Source of the DNA: Kluyvera sp036759925
GTDB lineage: Bacteria > Pseudomonadota > Gammaproteobacteria > Enterobacterales > Enterobacteriaceae
NCBI RefSeq assembly: GCF_036759925.1
Contig: NZ_JAPKIB010000005.1
Location: forward strand, 236,985 to 300,984
DNA length: 64,000 nt
Direction of reading: 5' to 3'
Position numbers and translations under genes: made by a program. The first letter of the stretch is position 1, and every line of letters starts with the position of its first letter. Shown one piece after another: positions 42,596-51,889 of the stretch. Below the pieces are notes generated by a model. The model did no database searches, was not told the DNA's origin, and saw only the letters and a program-made list of their open reading frames with translations.

Positions 42596-42735
42596 TGCAG
42601 GTACTTAACTCATTGCGCAGCGCCAAACAGCGTCACCCGGATTGCCAGATTGTGAAACGCAAAGGGCGACTGTACGTTATCTGCAAGTCAAACCCTCGCT
42701 TTAAGGCCGTTCAGGGGCGCAAGAAGCGCCGTTAA
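42595..42735 (+). CDS. rpmJ2: 50S ribosomal protein L36B
   Basis: A 46-residue type B L36, the length of E. coli YkgO: starts MQVLNSLRSAKQRHPDCQIV and ends VQGRKKRR. Only two Cys remain rather than the zinc-ribbon set of RpmJ. Starts one base inside the rpmE2 stop. Its TAA stop shares the palindrome TTAA (42732-42735) with the stop codon of the converging acetyltransferase gene. Confidence 0.95.
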   Translation: MQVLNSLRSAKQRHPDCQIVKRKGRLYVICKSNPRFKAVQGRKKRR

Positions 42736-43442
42736 GCGGGCAGCTGTCGCAGCGACTCCAGGGAGTGGCGTTGCTTGCTGTCGGCGGTAAAATTGTCGGC
42801 GGCAAGCCATTTCTGGAAGGCGGCGTTCAGCGCTGACCACTCACCGTCGATAATTGAAAACCAGTCGGTATCGCGATTATGGCCTTTAATCACCAGCGCC
42901 TGGCGAAAATGGCCTTCAAACTGGAAACCTAAGCGCAGCGCGGCCTTGCGTGAGGGTTCATTGAAGCTGTTGCACTTCCACTCATAGCGACGATAGCCCA
43001 GGGTATCGAACGCATAGCGCATCAGCAGCCACTGGGCTTCCGTTGATGCGGGCGTTCTGCTCAGCAGCGGCGAGAAGTGGACGTGGCCGACTTCCATCAC
43101 CCCGTGATTCGGGTCGATTCGCATCAATGCCAGCGAACCGACCGGCAGATTGGTTTGCCTGTCGATGACCGCGAAATGAATGGGGTCCTGCAGGTTTTCC
43201 ACGCTTGCCACCCACTGACGATAGCCTTCTACTGAACTTTCTGGCTCGCGCAGTAGCCACGTCCAGTTACGGCTATCGGTTGCCAACTGGTGGGCGGCGA
43301 ACAGCGCATCCGCATGCTGAAGGCTCAGTGGTTCAAGGCGGCAAAACTTCCCATCCAGCACCACGCGCTCAGGGTGCGGGCGTGGCTGCCAATCCGGCAG
43401 GGCATCGCCAATTAACTGACCGAACTGATTAAGCTGACTCAT
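42732..43442 (-). CDS. GNAT-family N-acetyltransferase (RimJ/RimL-like)
   Basis: A 236-residue acetyltransferase of the GNAT superfamily, RimL-like branch. It shows the N-terminal element VVLDGKFCRLEPLSLQHADALFAAH, the middle strand VGSLALMRIDPNHGVMEVGHVHFSP, and the late motif RYEWKCNSFNEPSRKAALRLGFQFEGHFRQ, in which the acetyl-CoA loop and the Asn-rich helix are typical. Start MSQLNQFG follows AAGGAGAGG. It is divergent from a MocR-type regulator, so it is probably that regulator's target. The substrate is not identifiable. Confidence 0.88.
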   Translation of the reverse strand: MSQLNQFGQLIGDALPDWQPRPHPERVVLDGKFCRLEPLSLQHADALFAAHQLATDSRNWTWLLREPESSVEGYRQWVASVENLQDPIHFAVIDRQTNLPVGSLALMRIDPNHGVMEVGHVHFSPLLSRTPASTEAQWLLMRYAFDTLGYRRYEWKCNSFNEPSRKAALRLGFQFEGHFRQALVIKGHNRDTDWFSIIDGEWSALNAAFQKWLAADNFTADSKQRHSLESLRQLPA

Positions 43443-43546
43443 AACCTCTCCTTGGGGGAAATAAACAATACGCTGAGCGTAGGGGTTTACTGGTTCCATA
43501 AGAAGTGCCACCAGGTTATCTTTTGATGGTACCACGAGGAGCTGAG

Positions 43547-44998
43547 ATGAATATTCCTGACGATCCCTTTTTTGCCCTGCTTTCCCGCTCGCTACAGGCG
43601 CGCGGATCAGAGACGCTGCAACGCAACCTGTATGCTGCGCTGCGAGAGGCCATTATGCAGGGGCAACTCCAGGCACAGAGCTGGCTGCCGGGCTCGCGGG
43701 TTATCGCTGAGCGGCTGCGGATATCGCGTAATACGGTCAATGCTGCTCTGGAACAGCTGACGATGGAAGGATACCTGCGGAGAGACCGTCGGGGTTCGCG
43801 GGTGACTGCTTTGCCGCAGCCGGAAAGCCGCGAGGTGCCGGTACGCGCGTCCGTCAAGCTTCCGTCACGGTTACAACAGCTGCCGCAGGTCTTGCCGCGC
43901 GATACGCCGCCATTGTTGTTCACCCCCGGCACGCCAGCCATTAACTATTTTCCCTTGCCGCTCTGGCGACGATTGCTCGACCGTGTTTTACGCGAAGAGG
44001 GAAGTTCGCTGCTCGGCTATGGCGATGCGGCCGGCGAGTGGCCGCTACGGGTGGCGATAGCCCGTCATCTTGCCTTGTCGCGTGGCATCGATTGTGATGC
44101 GCGGCAAATTGTTATCACCGAAGGGGCGTTGGAAGGGGTAACCCTATGCACGCATTTGCTCAGCGAACCGGGGCAAACCGCCTGGGTAGAAGAGCCGGGC
44201 TACTTTGGTGCCAAAAGTGCATTCCTCGCGGCGGGGTTAGCGCTGGAAACGGTACCGGTAGATGAAGAGGGCATGCGGATTGCCGTCAATCTACCGCCAC
44301 CGACGATGATCTTTACCTCCCCCTCTCACCAGTATCCTACCGGCAGTGTGCTGAGTGCGACGCGGCGCCTTGCGTTGCTGGACTATGCCCGACAGCATGG
44401 GACGTGGATCGTTGAGGATGACTACGACAGTGAATTTCGCTTCAGCGGCGAGCCGATTCCGGCCATGCGCGGAATGGTTGATAACGCGCCGGTGGTCTAC
44501 CTGGGGACTTTCAGTAAGACGCTGTTCCCGTCGCTGCGCATTGGATTTATGGTGCTGCCATCGATGCTGGTTGAGGCGGTGCAGCCTGCCATACGTGCGC
44601 TATTACGCGGCGGGCACCGTGCTGAGCAGCGTGCGCTGGCTTGTTTTATTGAAGAGGGCCACTATGCGCGCCATCTGGCGTCGATGCGTCGTCTTTATCG
44701 CAAACGCCAGGCGCAGCTACATGATGCGCTGGAACAGGAGCTCACCGTTCCTCATCAGCTGATGGCAGGGGAAGGGGGACTGCATATGACGGTGGCTATC
44801 GACGGGATTGATGATGTAGCGCTGGTGCGTCAGGCGCGGCTGCATCAGATGGCGCCCGGCGCACTCAGCAGCTTTTACCTTAACCGCCAACAGGCGCGAA
44901 CGGGGTTGGTATTGGGCTATGGCAATACGTCCGCATCGCAGTTTACGACGGCGATGCGGACGCTGCAGCGGCTTATTGTGCCGCTTCGGTGCGGGTAA
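43547..44998 (+). CDS. MocR/PdxR-type PLP-dependent regulator
   Basis: A 483-residue GntR-aminotransferase fusion. The winged helix (about 15-90) contains LPGSRVIAERLRISRNTVNAALEQLTMEGYL. The aminotransferase domain has the PLP lysine in LGTFSKTLFPSLRIGF (about residue 323) and FTSPSHQYPTG (about 255). It is the second MocR-type gene in the window besides yczR. Between it and the acetyltransferase are 104 bases containing TGGTTCCA and TGGTACCA, possible operator half-sites. The start follows ACGAGGAGC. Its 3' end overlaps ylaC by 26 bases on the opposite strand. Confidence 0.88.
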   Translation: MNIPDDPFFALLSRSLQARGSETLQRNLYAALREAIMQGQLQAQSWLPGSRVIAERLRISRNTVNAALEQLTMEGYLRRDRRGSRVTALPQPESREVPVRASVKLPSRLQQLPQVLPRDTPPLLFTPGTPAINYFPLPLWRRLLDRVLREEGSSLLGYGDAAGEWPLRVAIARHLALSRGIDCDARQIVITEGALEGVTLCTHLLSEPGQTAWVEEPGYFGAKSAFLAAGLALETVPVDEEGMRIAVNLPPPTMIFTSPSHQYPTGSVLSATRRLALLDYARQHGTWIVEDDYDSEFRFSGEPIPAMRGMVDNAPVVYLGTFSKTLFPSLRIGFMVLPSMLVEAVQPAIRALLRGGHRAEQRALACFIEEGHYARHLASMRRLYRKRQAQLHDALEQELTVPHQLMAGEGGLHMTVAIDGIDDVALVRQARLHQMAPGALSSFYLNRQQARTGLVLGYGNTSASQFTTAMRTLQRLIVPLRCG

Positions 44999-45443
44999 GA
45001 GTGAAGACATCGTAGAAAGACAGTTCGCCCTTGGTGGAGACCATTTTCTGTAGTTGGGCCTTCGCCTGGCCGTCCACGCGGGCGGAGTTCAGGATCCGCT
45101 CGATAAGCTGTTTGGGCACAAAACGGGTGTTGTACCACTCGCCGTTGTAACAGACTCGGAAATCCAGGACGTCGATATCTTCATAGCGGTAGCGTGGATA
45201 GACGTCGAAAAAGAAGAAGCCGTTCAGCAACGCAAACAGCAACCATAGCAGCCAGACGGTATCAGCCAGGGTTTCAGAACGCATCATCACCACGAGCGTC
45301 GCGAAGAACGCAAGGTACATAGCGATGAACAGGCCGGGGTGATTGCGGATAAAGCTGATGCTAAAGCGCGGCCGGTTGTCGCGCTTTTCAGTCACGTTCA
45401 GTTCATCAATGGTTTGCGTGAGTAATCGCTGGATCTCTGACAT
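44973..45443 (-). CDS. ylaC: YlaC, inner-membrane protein
   Basis: A 156-residue protein with two adjacent membrane segments (about 36-52 GLFIAMYLAFFATLVVM and 60-78 TVWLLWLLFALLNGFFFF) and cytoplasmic ends, same design as E. coli YlaC. No function is assigned. In E. coli it follows pdeB directly; here about 18 kb of accessory genes lie between. Confidence 0.9.
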   Translation of the reverse strand: MSEIQRLLTQTIDELNVTEKRDNRPRFSISFIRNHPGLFIAMYLAFFATLVVMMRSETLADTVWLLWLLFALLNGFFFFDVYPRYRYEDIDVLDFRVCYNGEWYNTRFVPKQLIERILNSARVDGQAKAQLQKMVSTKGELSFYDVFTLTRTEAAQ

Positions 45444-45548
45444 CTTTTGCTCGGCAACGAAGGGCGGAATAGCCTATTGTATGTTGCACCAATCCATACA
45501 GAAAGTAACAGATCGGTTGCAAAAAAGCATAACAGTCCGCGTCTGTTA

Positions 45549-46103
45549 TCAGGCCAGCATTTTGATGACGTTAGCGGGATTACCGCCGACGACGGCGTTT
45601 GCCGGGACATCTTTAACCACAACAGCACCAGAAGCGATAACCGCGTTATCACCAATGGTCACGCCGGGATTAATCACCGCTCGTCCGCCAATCCACACGT
45701 TATGGCCAATTGTCACCGGTTTCCCATATTCAATGCCGCTGTTGCGTTCGTCCGCATCAAGCGGATGGGTAGCGGTGTAGATATGGACGCCGGGTGCCAG
45801 CATGCAATTATCGCCAATATAAATCGGGCAGACATCGAGCATCACGCAGTCGAAATTCGCGTAGAAGTTGGTACCGAGATGGATATTGTAGCCGTAGTCG
45901 CAGCGGAATGTCGGTTCAATATAGGCATCGTGGGCTTTGCCTAATAGCTCTGTCAACAACGCTGCCCGTTCGGATTTCTCGTCCGGCTCGGTATGGTTAT
46001 ACCGATGAATCAGGTGCCGGGCGCGTAGCCGGTCCTTTCTCAGCGTGTCATCAGCCGGGCGATAATATTCACCCGCAATCATCTTACGTTTTTCTTCACT
46101 CAT
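45549..46103 (-). CDS. maa: Maltose O-acetyltransferase
   Basis: A 184-residue left-handed beta-helix acetyltransferase of the NodL/LacA/Maa group (E. coli Maa 183 aa). The N-terminal domain has MIAGEYYRPADDTLRKDRLRA, and the hexapeptide repeats include GYNIHLGTNFYANFDC, the active His region ATHPLDADERNSG and VTIGHNVWIGGRAVINPGVTIGDNAVI. The start MSEEKRKM follows AGGAGG. It acetylates maltose and other sugars with acetyl-CoA and may serve in place of the missing lacA. Confidence 0.95.
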   Translation of the reverse strand: MSEEKRKMIAGEYYRPADDTLRKDRLRARHLIHRYNHTEPDEKSERAALLTELLGKAHDAYIEPTFRCDYGYNIHLGTNFYANFDCVMLDVCPIYIGDNCMLAPGVHIYTATHPLDADERNSGIEYGKPVTIGHNVWIGGRAVINPGVTIGDNAVIASGAVVVKDVPANAVVGGNPANVIKMLA

Positions 46104-46242
46104 GGGGCCTCCTGTACGGGAAGCCATCACCATAAAAGGCGAATGCGGTTTTGGGAACGTTCCCTATTCGTTGGTGTGATGAGAATCACAGAGATTCGTC
46201 AAAACACGGGGAGTGGGGTACGTGCCTGTAAATGAATAAAAA

Positions 46243-46461
46243 TTAACGAATATACTTCCAGACGGTTGAAGGAATTTTGTCGTACAGTTTATTCATGGTC
46301 AATTCAGCCAGACGATGATCGGCCGCTGAGTAAAATACCACCAATTCATTATCGGACAGTTCATATTTATTTTTTTCAATGACACGTTCAAGCGTATCAA
46401 TTGACTGACAGCGTCGTAGACGCATCAAATAATCAGTTTTAGTTAATGGTTTATCAGACAT
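46243..46461 (-). CDS. hha: Hha, haemolysin-expression modulator
   Basis: A 72-residue Hha/YmoA-family protein (MSDKPLTKTDYLMRLRRCQSIDTLER, VFYSAADHRLAELTM). It binds H-NS and tightens silencing of horizontally acquired genes. It is the toxin-like partner of tomB, 25 bases upstream in the same operon. Confidence 0.97.
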   Translation of the reverse strand: MSDKPLTKTDYLMRLRRCQSIDTLERVIEKNKYELSDNELVVFYSAADHRLAELTMNKLYDKIPSTVWKYIR

Positions 46462-46486
46462 AATTCACCCATTGATTGTAATAATT

Positions 46487-46861
46487 TTAACAAGAGAGGC
46501 TAACAGGGTTCGCTCGGCTAGCGTTGACGAAACAGCGGAAAAGTTTGTTCCCTGACTTACGCCATTTTTGCAAGTCGCTGCTATTAATGCCGTAGTTCCC
46601 GAACAACATGAAAGTATCATCCAGATATTCGTCGATCTGCGCAATCAGTTTATTATCTTCGTCGTACTTAATTTTATAATTAAGTGCAAACGTTGCAATA
46701 TGTTCTATCAGCTCATTAAGCTGCAGGTTAACCGCCGAGGTTGGGTCATTTACCCAGCCATGATTGCTCTCTTCAAGCGTGGCAAGACAGTCATGATACA
46801 GGGTTTCGCAAAGAAACTTAAGCTGTGCGATATCGTGTCTTTTTGGTGAGTATTCGTCCAT
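46487..46861 (-). CDS. tomB: TomB, Hha-antitoxin/biofilm modulator
   Basis: A 124-residue protein nearly identical in pattern to E. coli TomB (MDEYSPKRHDIAQLKFLCETLYHDC, ending RCFVNASRANPVSLSC). With oxygen it promotes oxidation and loss of Hha, acting as its antidote. The start is placed at MDEYSPKRHD as in E. coli; a longer open frame exists. It precedes hha in one transcript. Confidence 0.95.
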   Translation of the reverse strand: MDEYSPKRHDIAQLKFLCETLYHDCLATLEESNHGWVNDPTSAVNLQLNELIEHIATFALNYKIKYDEDNKLIAQIDEYLDDTFMLFGNYGINSSDLQKWRKSGNKLFRCFVNASRANPVSLSC

Positions 46862-47381
46862 AACGCATCCCCCTGATTGCAGTTCAAACAACGAGTAACA
46901 AATACCGGTGTGGGATGGGTACTACTGGTTAACCTGAAACATGCACGTGTTCCCGATCTGCACTAACTATAATCTACTCCGCAAAAGATTTCACCGAGCT
47001 ATTACGAAAAATTACAATTAATTCTCAAATGGTTAGTTTTTTTATAAACAATGCTTGAGAAGGGTAGGCATAAACCCACCGCATCATACTTTTGTATGAT
47101 AAAGATAACATTCATAGACTTAGACCACAGGCGCGGCGATGTCGTTCAGTTAAATATTATAGGATTATTCTTAGTTTTCTTCTGCGTCAGGTGTCGCTGC
47201 AGATTATTAAAAATGAATTAAAGACAAATCTCAATTAAGCGGTATAGGAGAGGGGACTATATTTTAATATATAGGGAAACCACAATGTCTATTTTAATGG
47301 TTGATTAAAAAATAGACGAGCCAGTTGGCTGACGAAAGGAATAAAAAAGGGCCGCAATAGCGGCCCTTTTGATAGCATACT
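46862..47381. other. 520-base AT-rich intergenic region between acrB and tomB
   Basis: No credible coding sequence is visible. From the acrB side it holds the acrB terminator (47347-47371). In the middle is a perfect inverted repeat ATCATAC-TTTT-GTATGAT (47083-47100), and near tomB a likely promoter zone (CACTAACTATAATCTACTCC). The hha-tomB promoter should lie here. The low GC is typical of H-NS/Hha-bound DNA. Confidence 0.5.
47347..47371 (-). terminator. Terminator of acrAB
   Basis: On the minus strand AAAAGGGCCGC-TATT-GCGGCCCTTTT follows the acrB stop and ends in a T run (plus strand A run). Confidence 0.9.
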
Positions 47382-50300
47382 TTAGTGATGCTCTACCTTA
47401 TGGCTGTGCTCAAGGTCTTCGTTTTTACGGCTGAAACGACGACGTACAACCACGAAGAACACCGGTACGAAGAAGATAGCCAGAACGGTTGCTGTCACCA
47501 TCCCACCCATTACACCGGTACCAACGGCGTTCTGTGCACCGGAGCCTGCACCGGAGCTGATAACCAGAGGCATTACACCGAGGATAAACGCCAGCGAGGT
47601 CATCAGGATTGGACGCAGACGCATACGTACCGCTTCCAGCGTTGCTTCAATCAGCCCTTTACCTTCTTTGTCCATCAGGTCTTTGGCGAATTCAACGATT
47701 AATATCGCGTTCTTCGCCGACAGGCCAATGGTGGTCAACAGGCCCACCTGGAAGTAAACGTCGTTAGTTAACCCGCGAAGCGTTGCCGCCAACAGCGCAC
47801 CAACCACCCCCAGTGGAACAACCAGCATAACCGAGAACGGAATAGACCAGCTCTCATACAGCGCTGCCAGACACAGGAAGACGACAATCAGCGAGATGGC
47901 GTACAGGGCAGGGGCCTGGTTACCGGACAGACGTTCCTGGTAGGACATCCCCGTCCAGTCGTAGCCGATACCCGCAGGCAGTTTGCCCGCCAGCTCTTCC
48001 ATCAGGTTCATGGCTTCACCGGTACTCTTACCTTCAGCCGCCTGACCCAGGATTTCCATGGATGGCAGACCGTTGTAACGTTCCAGACGCGGTGAACCGT
48101 ATTCCCAACGTGAGGTAGAGAATGCGGAGAACGGCACCATCTGACCATCGCTACCGCGAACGTACCATTTGCCAATATCTTCCGGCAGCATACGGTATTT
48201 CGCTTCGGACATCAGGTACACCTTCTTCACACGACCGCGGTCGATGAAGTCGTTGACGTAGCTACCACCCCAGGCGGAACCCAGCGTGGTGTTGATGTCG
48301 CTGATGGAGACACCCAGCGCCTGGGCTTTTTCCTGGTCGATATCAACTTTGAACTGCGGCGTATCTTCCAGGCCGTTAGGACGCACGCCGGTCAGCACGT
48401 CAGGGTGCTGGGCAATCATCCCGAACAGCTGGTTACGCGCCTGGGTCAGTTTTTCGTGACCCAGACCCGCCTGGTCGATCAGCTGGAAGTCAAAGCCGGT
48501 AGCGGTACCCAGTTCCACGATAGCTGGCAGGTTAAAGGCGAACACCATCGCATCTTTAATCGTCGAGAAGTAGCCCATCGCACGGCCGGTAATCGCTTCA
48601 ACTTTGTTTTCGGCGCCCGGACGTTCACTCCAGTCTTTCAGCGACACGAAGGCGATACCGGTGTTCTGGCCGCGACCCGCGAAGCCGAAGCCGTTTACGG
48701 CAAAGACGGATTCAACGTTGTTCTTCTCTTTGGTGAGATAGTAATTGGTCATCTCATCCAGCACTTTCTGCGTACGTTCCTGGGTCGCACCGGCAGGCAG
48801 CTGCGCCATGCTCAGGAATACGCCCTGGTCTTCGTCCGGTAAGAAGGAGCTTGGCAGACGCACGAACAGGAATGCCATGCCAACCACGATGATCAGATAC
48901 AGCAGCAGGTAACGACCGGTGCTGCGCAGGATGTTGCCTACGCTATCGGTGTAATGGTGCGTGCTCTTCTCGAACATGTTGTTGAACCAACCGAAGAAGC
49001 CTTTGGTAGAACCGTGGCTGCCTTTGGCAATTGGCTTCAGCATGGTGGCACACAGTGCCGGCGTCAGGATCAACGCGACCAGTACCGACAGCGCCATCGC
49101 GGAAACGATGGTGATGGAGAACTGGCGATAGATTGCCCCGGTGGAACCACCGAAGAAGGCCATCGGGATAAATACCGCTGACAGCACCATCGCGATACCG
49201 ACCAGTGCGCCCTGAATCTGGCCCATGGACTTACGCGTGGCTTCTTTCGGCGGCAGCCCTTCTTCGGCCATTACACGCTCAACGTTCTCGACCACCACGA
49301 TGGCGTCATCCACCAGGAGGCCGATGGCGAGCACCATCCCGAACATCGTTAGGGTGTTTATCGAGAAGCCAAACGCGGCAAGTACCGCAAAGGTCCCGAG
49401 CAGTACCACCGGCACCGCGATCGTTGGAATCAGCGTCGCGCGGAAGTTCTGCAGGAACAGGTACATGACCAGGAACACCAGGATGATCGCTTCGACCAGC
49501 GTTTTCACCACTTCGTGAATCGAGATCTTAACGAACGGGGTGGTGTCGTATGGGTAAACGATTTTCAGACCTGACGGGAAGAACGGCTCCATTTTCGCCA
49601 GTTCAGCGCGAATCGCGTTCGCGGTGTCCAGGGCGTTTGCGCCGGTTGCCAGTTTAATACCCAGACCGGAAGCCGGCTGGCCGTTAAACTTCGCTACCAC
49701 GTCATAGCTTTCGCCGCCGAGCTCAATTTTCGCCACGTCGCGCAGGCGAACCTGCGAACCGTCCTGGTTAACCTTCAGCAGAATGTTGCCAAACTCTTCG
49801 GTATTCGTCAGACGGGTCTGCGCCACGATAGAGGCGTTCAGTTGCTGGCCAGGTACAGGCGGCGTACCACCTAATTGGCCTGCTGCCACCTGGGCGTTCT
49901 GCGCTTTCAGTGCGCTAATAACATCCACTGGCGTCAACTGGAAGTTGTTCAGTTTGTTCGGGTCCATCCAGATACGCATCGCGTACTGGGAACCGAACAG
50001 CTGAACGTCGCCCACGCCGCTAGTACGGCTGATGGCGTCCTTCATGTTGGCCGCAACGTAGTCGGAGATATCGTCCTGGTTCATGGTGCCGTTGGTGTTG
50101 ATAACACCAACAACCATCAGGAAGCTGCTGGAGGCTTTTTCAACGCTGATACCCTGCTGCTGAACTTCCTGCGGCAGAAGCGGTGTCGCCAGAGCGAGCT
50201 TGTTCTGTACCTGTACCTGGGCGATATCTGGATCGGTACCGGATTCGAAGGTCAGGGTAATGGTTGCGGTACCGGTGGAGTCGCCGTTGGAGGACATGTA

Positions 50301-50528
50301 CATCAGGTGATCGATACCGTTCATGTTCTGTTCGATAACCTGAGTGACAGTGTTCTGCACCGTTTCGGCGTCAGCACCGGGATACATGGCCGTGATCGAA
50401 ATCGCAGGCGGCGCAATCGTTGGATATTGCGCTACCGGCAATTTGAGGATCGATAGCCCCCCAGCCAGCATGATAATAATGGCGATCACCCACGCAAATA
50501 TGGGGCGATCGATAAAGAAATTAGGCAT
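47382..50528 (-). CDS. acrB: AcrB, multidrug efflux RND transporter
   Basis: A 1048-residue RND pump (E. coli 1049). It has twelve membrane helices, the proton-relay Asp-Asp in GLLVDDAIVVVENV (about 407-408) and the relay Lys in helix 10 (LSAKNAILIVEFAKD, about 940). It forms the inner-membrane trimer of AcrAB-TolC and exports drugs, bile salts and dyes. It follows acrA by 22 bases in one operon. Confidence 0.98.
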   Translation of the reverse strand: MPNFFIDRPIFAWVIAIIIMLAGGLSILKLPVAQYPTIAPPAISITAMYPGADAETVQNTVTQVIEQNMNGIDHLMYMSSNGDSTGTATITLTFESGTDPDIAQVQVQNKLALATPLLPQEVQQQGISVEKASSSFLMVVGVINTNGTMNQDDISDYVAANMKDAISRTSGVGDVQLFGSQYAMRIWMDPNKLNNFQLTPVDVISALKAQNAQVAAGQLGGTPPVPGQQLNASIVAQTRLTNTEEFGNILLKVNQDGSQVRLRDVAKIELGGESYDVVAKFNGQPASGLGIKLATGANALDTANAIRAELAKMEPFFPSGLKIVYPYDTTPFVKISIHEVVKTLVEAIILVFLVMYLFLQNFRATLIPTIAVPVVLLGTFAVLAAFGFSINTLTMFGMVLAIGLLVDDAIVVVENVERVMAEEGLPPKEATRKSMGQIQGALVGIAMVLSAVFIPMAFFGGSTGAIYRQFSITIVSAMALSVLVALILTPALCATMLKPIAKGSHGSTKGFFGWFNNMFEKSTHHYTDSVGNILRSTGRYLLLYLIIVVGMAFLFVRLPSSFLPDEDQGVFLSMAQLPAGATQERTQKVLDEMTNYYLTKEKNNVESVFAVNGFGFAGRGQNTGIAFVSLKDWSERPGAENKVEAITGRAMGYFSTIKDAMVFAFNLPAIVELGTATGFDFQLIDQAGLGHEKLTQARNQLFGMIAQHPDVLTGVRPNGLEDTPQFKVDIDQEKAQALGVSISDINTTLGSAWGGSYVNDFIDRGRVKKVYLMSEAKYRMLPEDIGKWYVRGSDGQMVPFSAFSTSRWEYGSPRLERYNGLPSMEILGQAAEGKSTGEAMNLMEELAGKLPAGIGYDWTGMSYQERLSGNQAPALYAISLIVVFLCLAALYESWSIPFSVMLVVPLGVVGALLAATLRGLTNDVYFQVGLLTTIGLSAKNAILIVEFAKDLMDKEGKGLIEATLEAVRMRLRPILMTSLAFILGVMPLVISSGAGSGAQNAVGTGVMGGMVTATVLAIFFVPVFFVVVRRRFSRKNEDLEHSHKVEHH

Positions 50529-50550
50529 GTCTTAACGGCTCCTGTTTAAG

Positions 50551-51747
50551 TTAAGACTTGGTTTGTTCTGACTGAGCGGTGCCAGCGGCAGCTTGCTGTT
50601 TATCGTCAGAAGTGACTTCCTGGGCTTTAACCTGCACGCCCGGTTTCACTTTTTGCAGACCGCTGATAATCACGCGATCGCCATCTTTCAAACCACCTGT
50701 CACCAGCCACTTGTCGCCAATCGCCTGGCTTGCAACGATCTGACGAACTTCGACTTTATCGCCTTCACCCACAACCATGGCGCTCGCATCGCCACGCGGC
50801 GTACGAGTTACACCCTGCTGAGGAACCAGCAGCGCGGTTGGGTTGGTCCCTTCTTCCAGACGTGCGCGAACAAACATGCCCGGCAGCAGCGTATGGTCAG
50901 GGTTAGGGAAGATGGCGCGCAGCGTGATAGAACCGGTGGTCTGGTCAACGGTGACATCAGAGAATTCTAACGTCCCGCTCTGCGGATACTTGATGCCGTC
51001 GTTGGTCACCAGATCCACTTTCGCTTTCCCGTTTTCCTGTTTCAGTTTGCCGTCAGCCAGTTCCTGCTTCAGGCGCAGGAAATCATTGCTGGACTGGGTC
51101 ACATCAACATAGATAGGGTCGAGCTGCTGAACGGTAGCCAGTGCGGTCGCTTGACCGTTTTGTACCAGTGCCCCTTCGGTAACCGCAGATTTGCCAATGC
51201 GTCCGCTGATAGGCGAAGTCACTTTGGTGTAGGCCAGGTTGATTCGCGCGGTTTCGACCGCAGCTTTTGCAGCCAGAACGGCGGCGTTAGCCTGCTGGGC
51301 GTCCGCAACGGCAGTATCGTAATCCTGACGGCTGATGTACTGAGTACCCAGCAGTTTGGAGTAACGATTGACGGTCAGTTTGGCGATATTGGCAGCGGCT
51401 TCCGCTTTCGCTAAGTCACCTTTCGCGCTTTCATAGGAGGCCTGATAGGTTGCCGGATCAATCTGATAGAGCGACTCGCCCGCCTTGATATCACCACCTT
51501 CGATGAAGTTGCGCTTCAGAATAATCCCGCTGACCTGCGGGCGAACTTCTGCGACACGATAGGCGTTGGTGCGGCCTGGCAGTTCCGTCGTGATTACAAG
51601 AGGTTCGGATTTGAGCGTCACCACGCCCACTTCTGGCATGTGTTGCGCTCCTTGCTGAGCTGGTTTGTCGTCACATCCTGTTAGCGCTAAGCTGCCTGAG
51701 AGCATCAGAACGACCGCCAGAGGCGTTAACCCTCTGTTTTTGTTCAT
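50551..51747 (-). CDS. acrA: AcrA, periplasmic adaptor of the AcrAB-TolC pump
   Basis: A 398-residue membrane-fusion lipoprotein (E. coli 397). The signal peptide MNKNRGLTPLAVVLMLSGSL ends in the lipobox LTGC, and lipoylated Cys is followed by DDKPAQQG. Coiled-coil hairpin and lipoyl domains (about 95-205) and the beta-barrel/MP domains follow. The start is set by the signal peptide; a longer frame upstream crosses the AcrR operator. Confidence 0.97.
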   Translation of the reverse strand: MNKNRGLTPLAVVLMLSGSLALTGCDDKPAQQGAQHMPEVGVVTLKSEPLVITTELPGRTNAYRVAEVRPQVSGIILKRNFIEGGDIKAGESLYQIDPATYQASYESAKGDLAKAEAAANIAKLTVNRYSKLLGTQYISRQDYDTAVADAQQANAAVLAAKAAVETARINLAYTKVTSPISGRIGKSAVTEGALVQNGQATALATVQQLDPIYVDVTQSSNDFLRLKQELADGKLKQENGKAKVDLVTNDGIKYPQSGTLEFSDVTVDQTTGSITLRAIFPNPDHTLLPGMFVRARLEEGTNPTALLVPQQGVTRTPRGDASAMVVGEGDKVEVRQIVASQAIGDKWLVTGGLKDGDRVIISGLQKVKPGVQVKAQEVTSDDKQQAAAGTAQSEQTKS

Positions 51748-51837
51748 ATGTAAACCTCGAGTGTCCGATTTCAAATTGATCAATGGAACAAGCGTCCACA
51801 AACCCATTGCTGCGTTTGTATTATCGTCATACTATGG

Positions 51838-51861
51838 TACATACATTCATAAATGTATGTA
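51838..51861. promoter_or_regulatory. AcrR operator, 24-base palindrome
   Basis: A near-perfect palindrome with arms TACATACATT and AATGTATGTA around a four-base centre. It matches the known AcrR operator of E. coli apart from the centre. It lies between the divergent acrA and acrR starts, 28 bases from acrR. Confidence 0.93.
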
Positions 51862-51889
51862 AATCTAACCCCTGCAAATTCACCGACCT

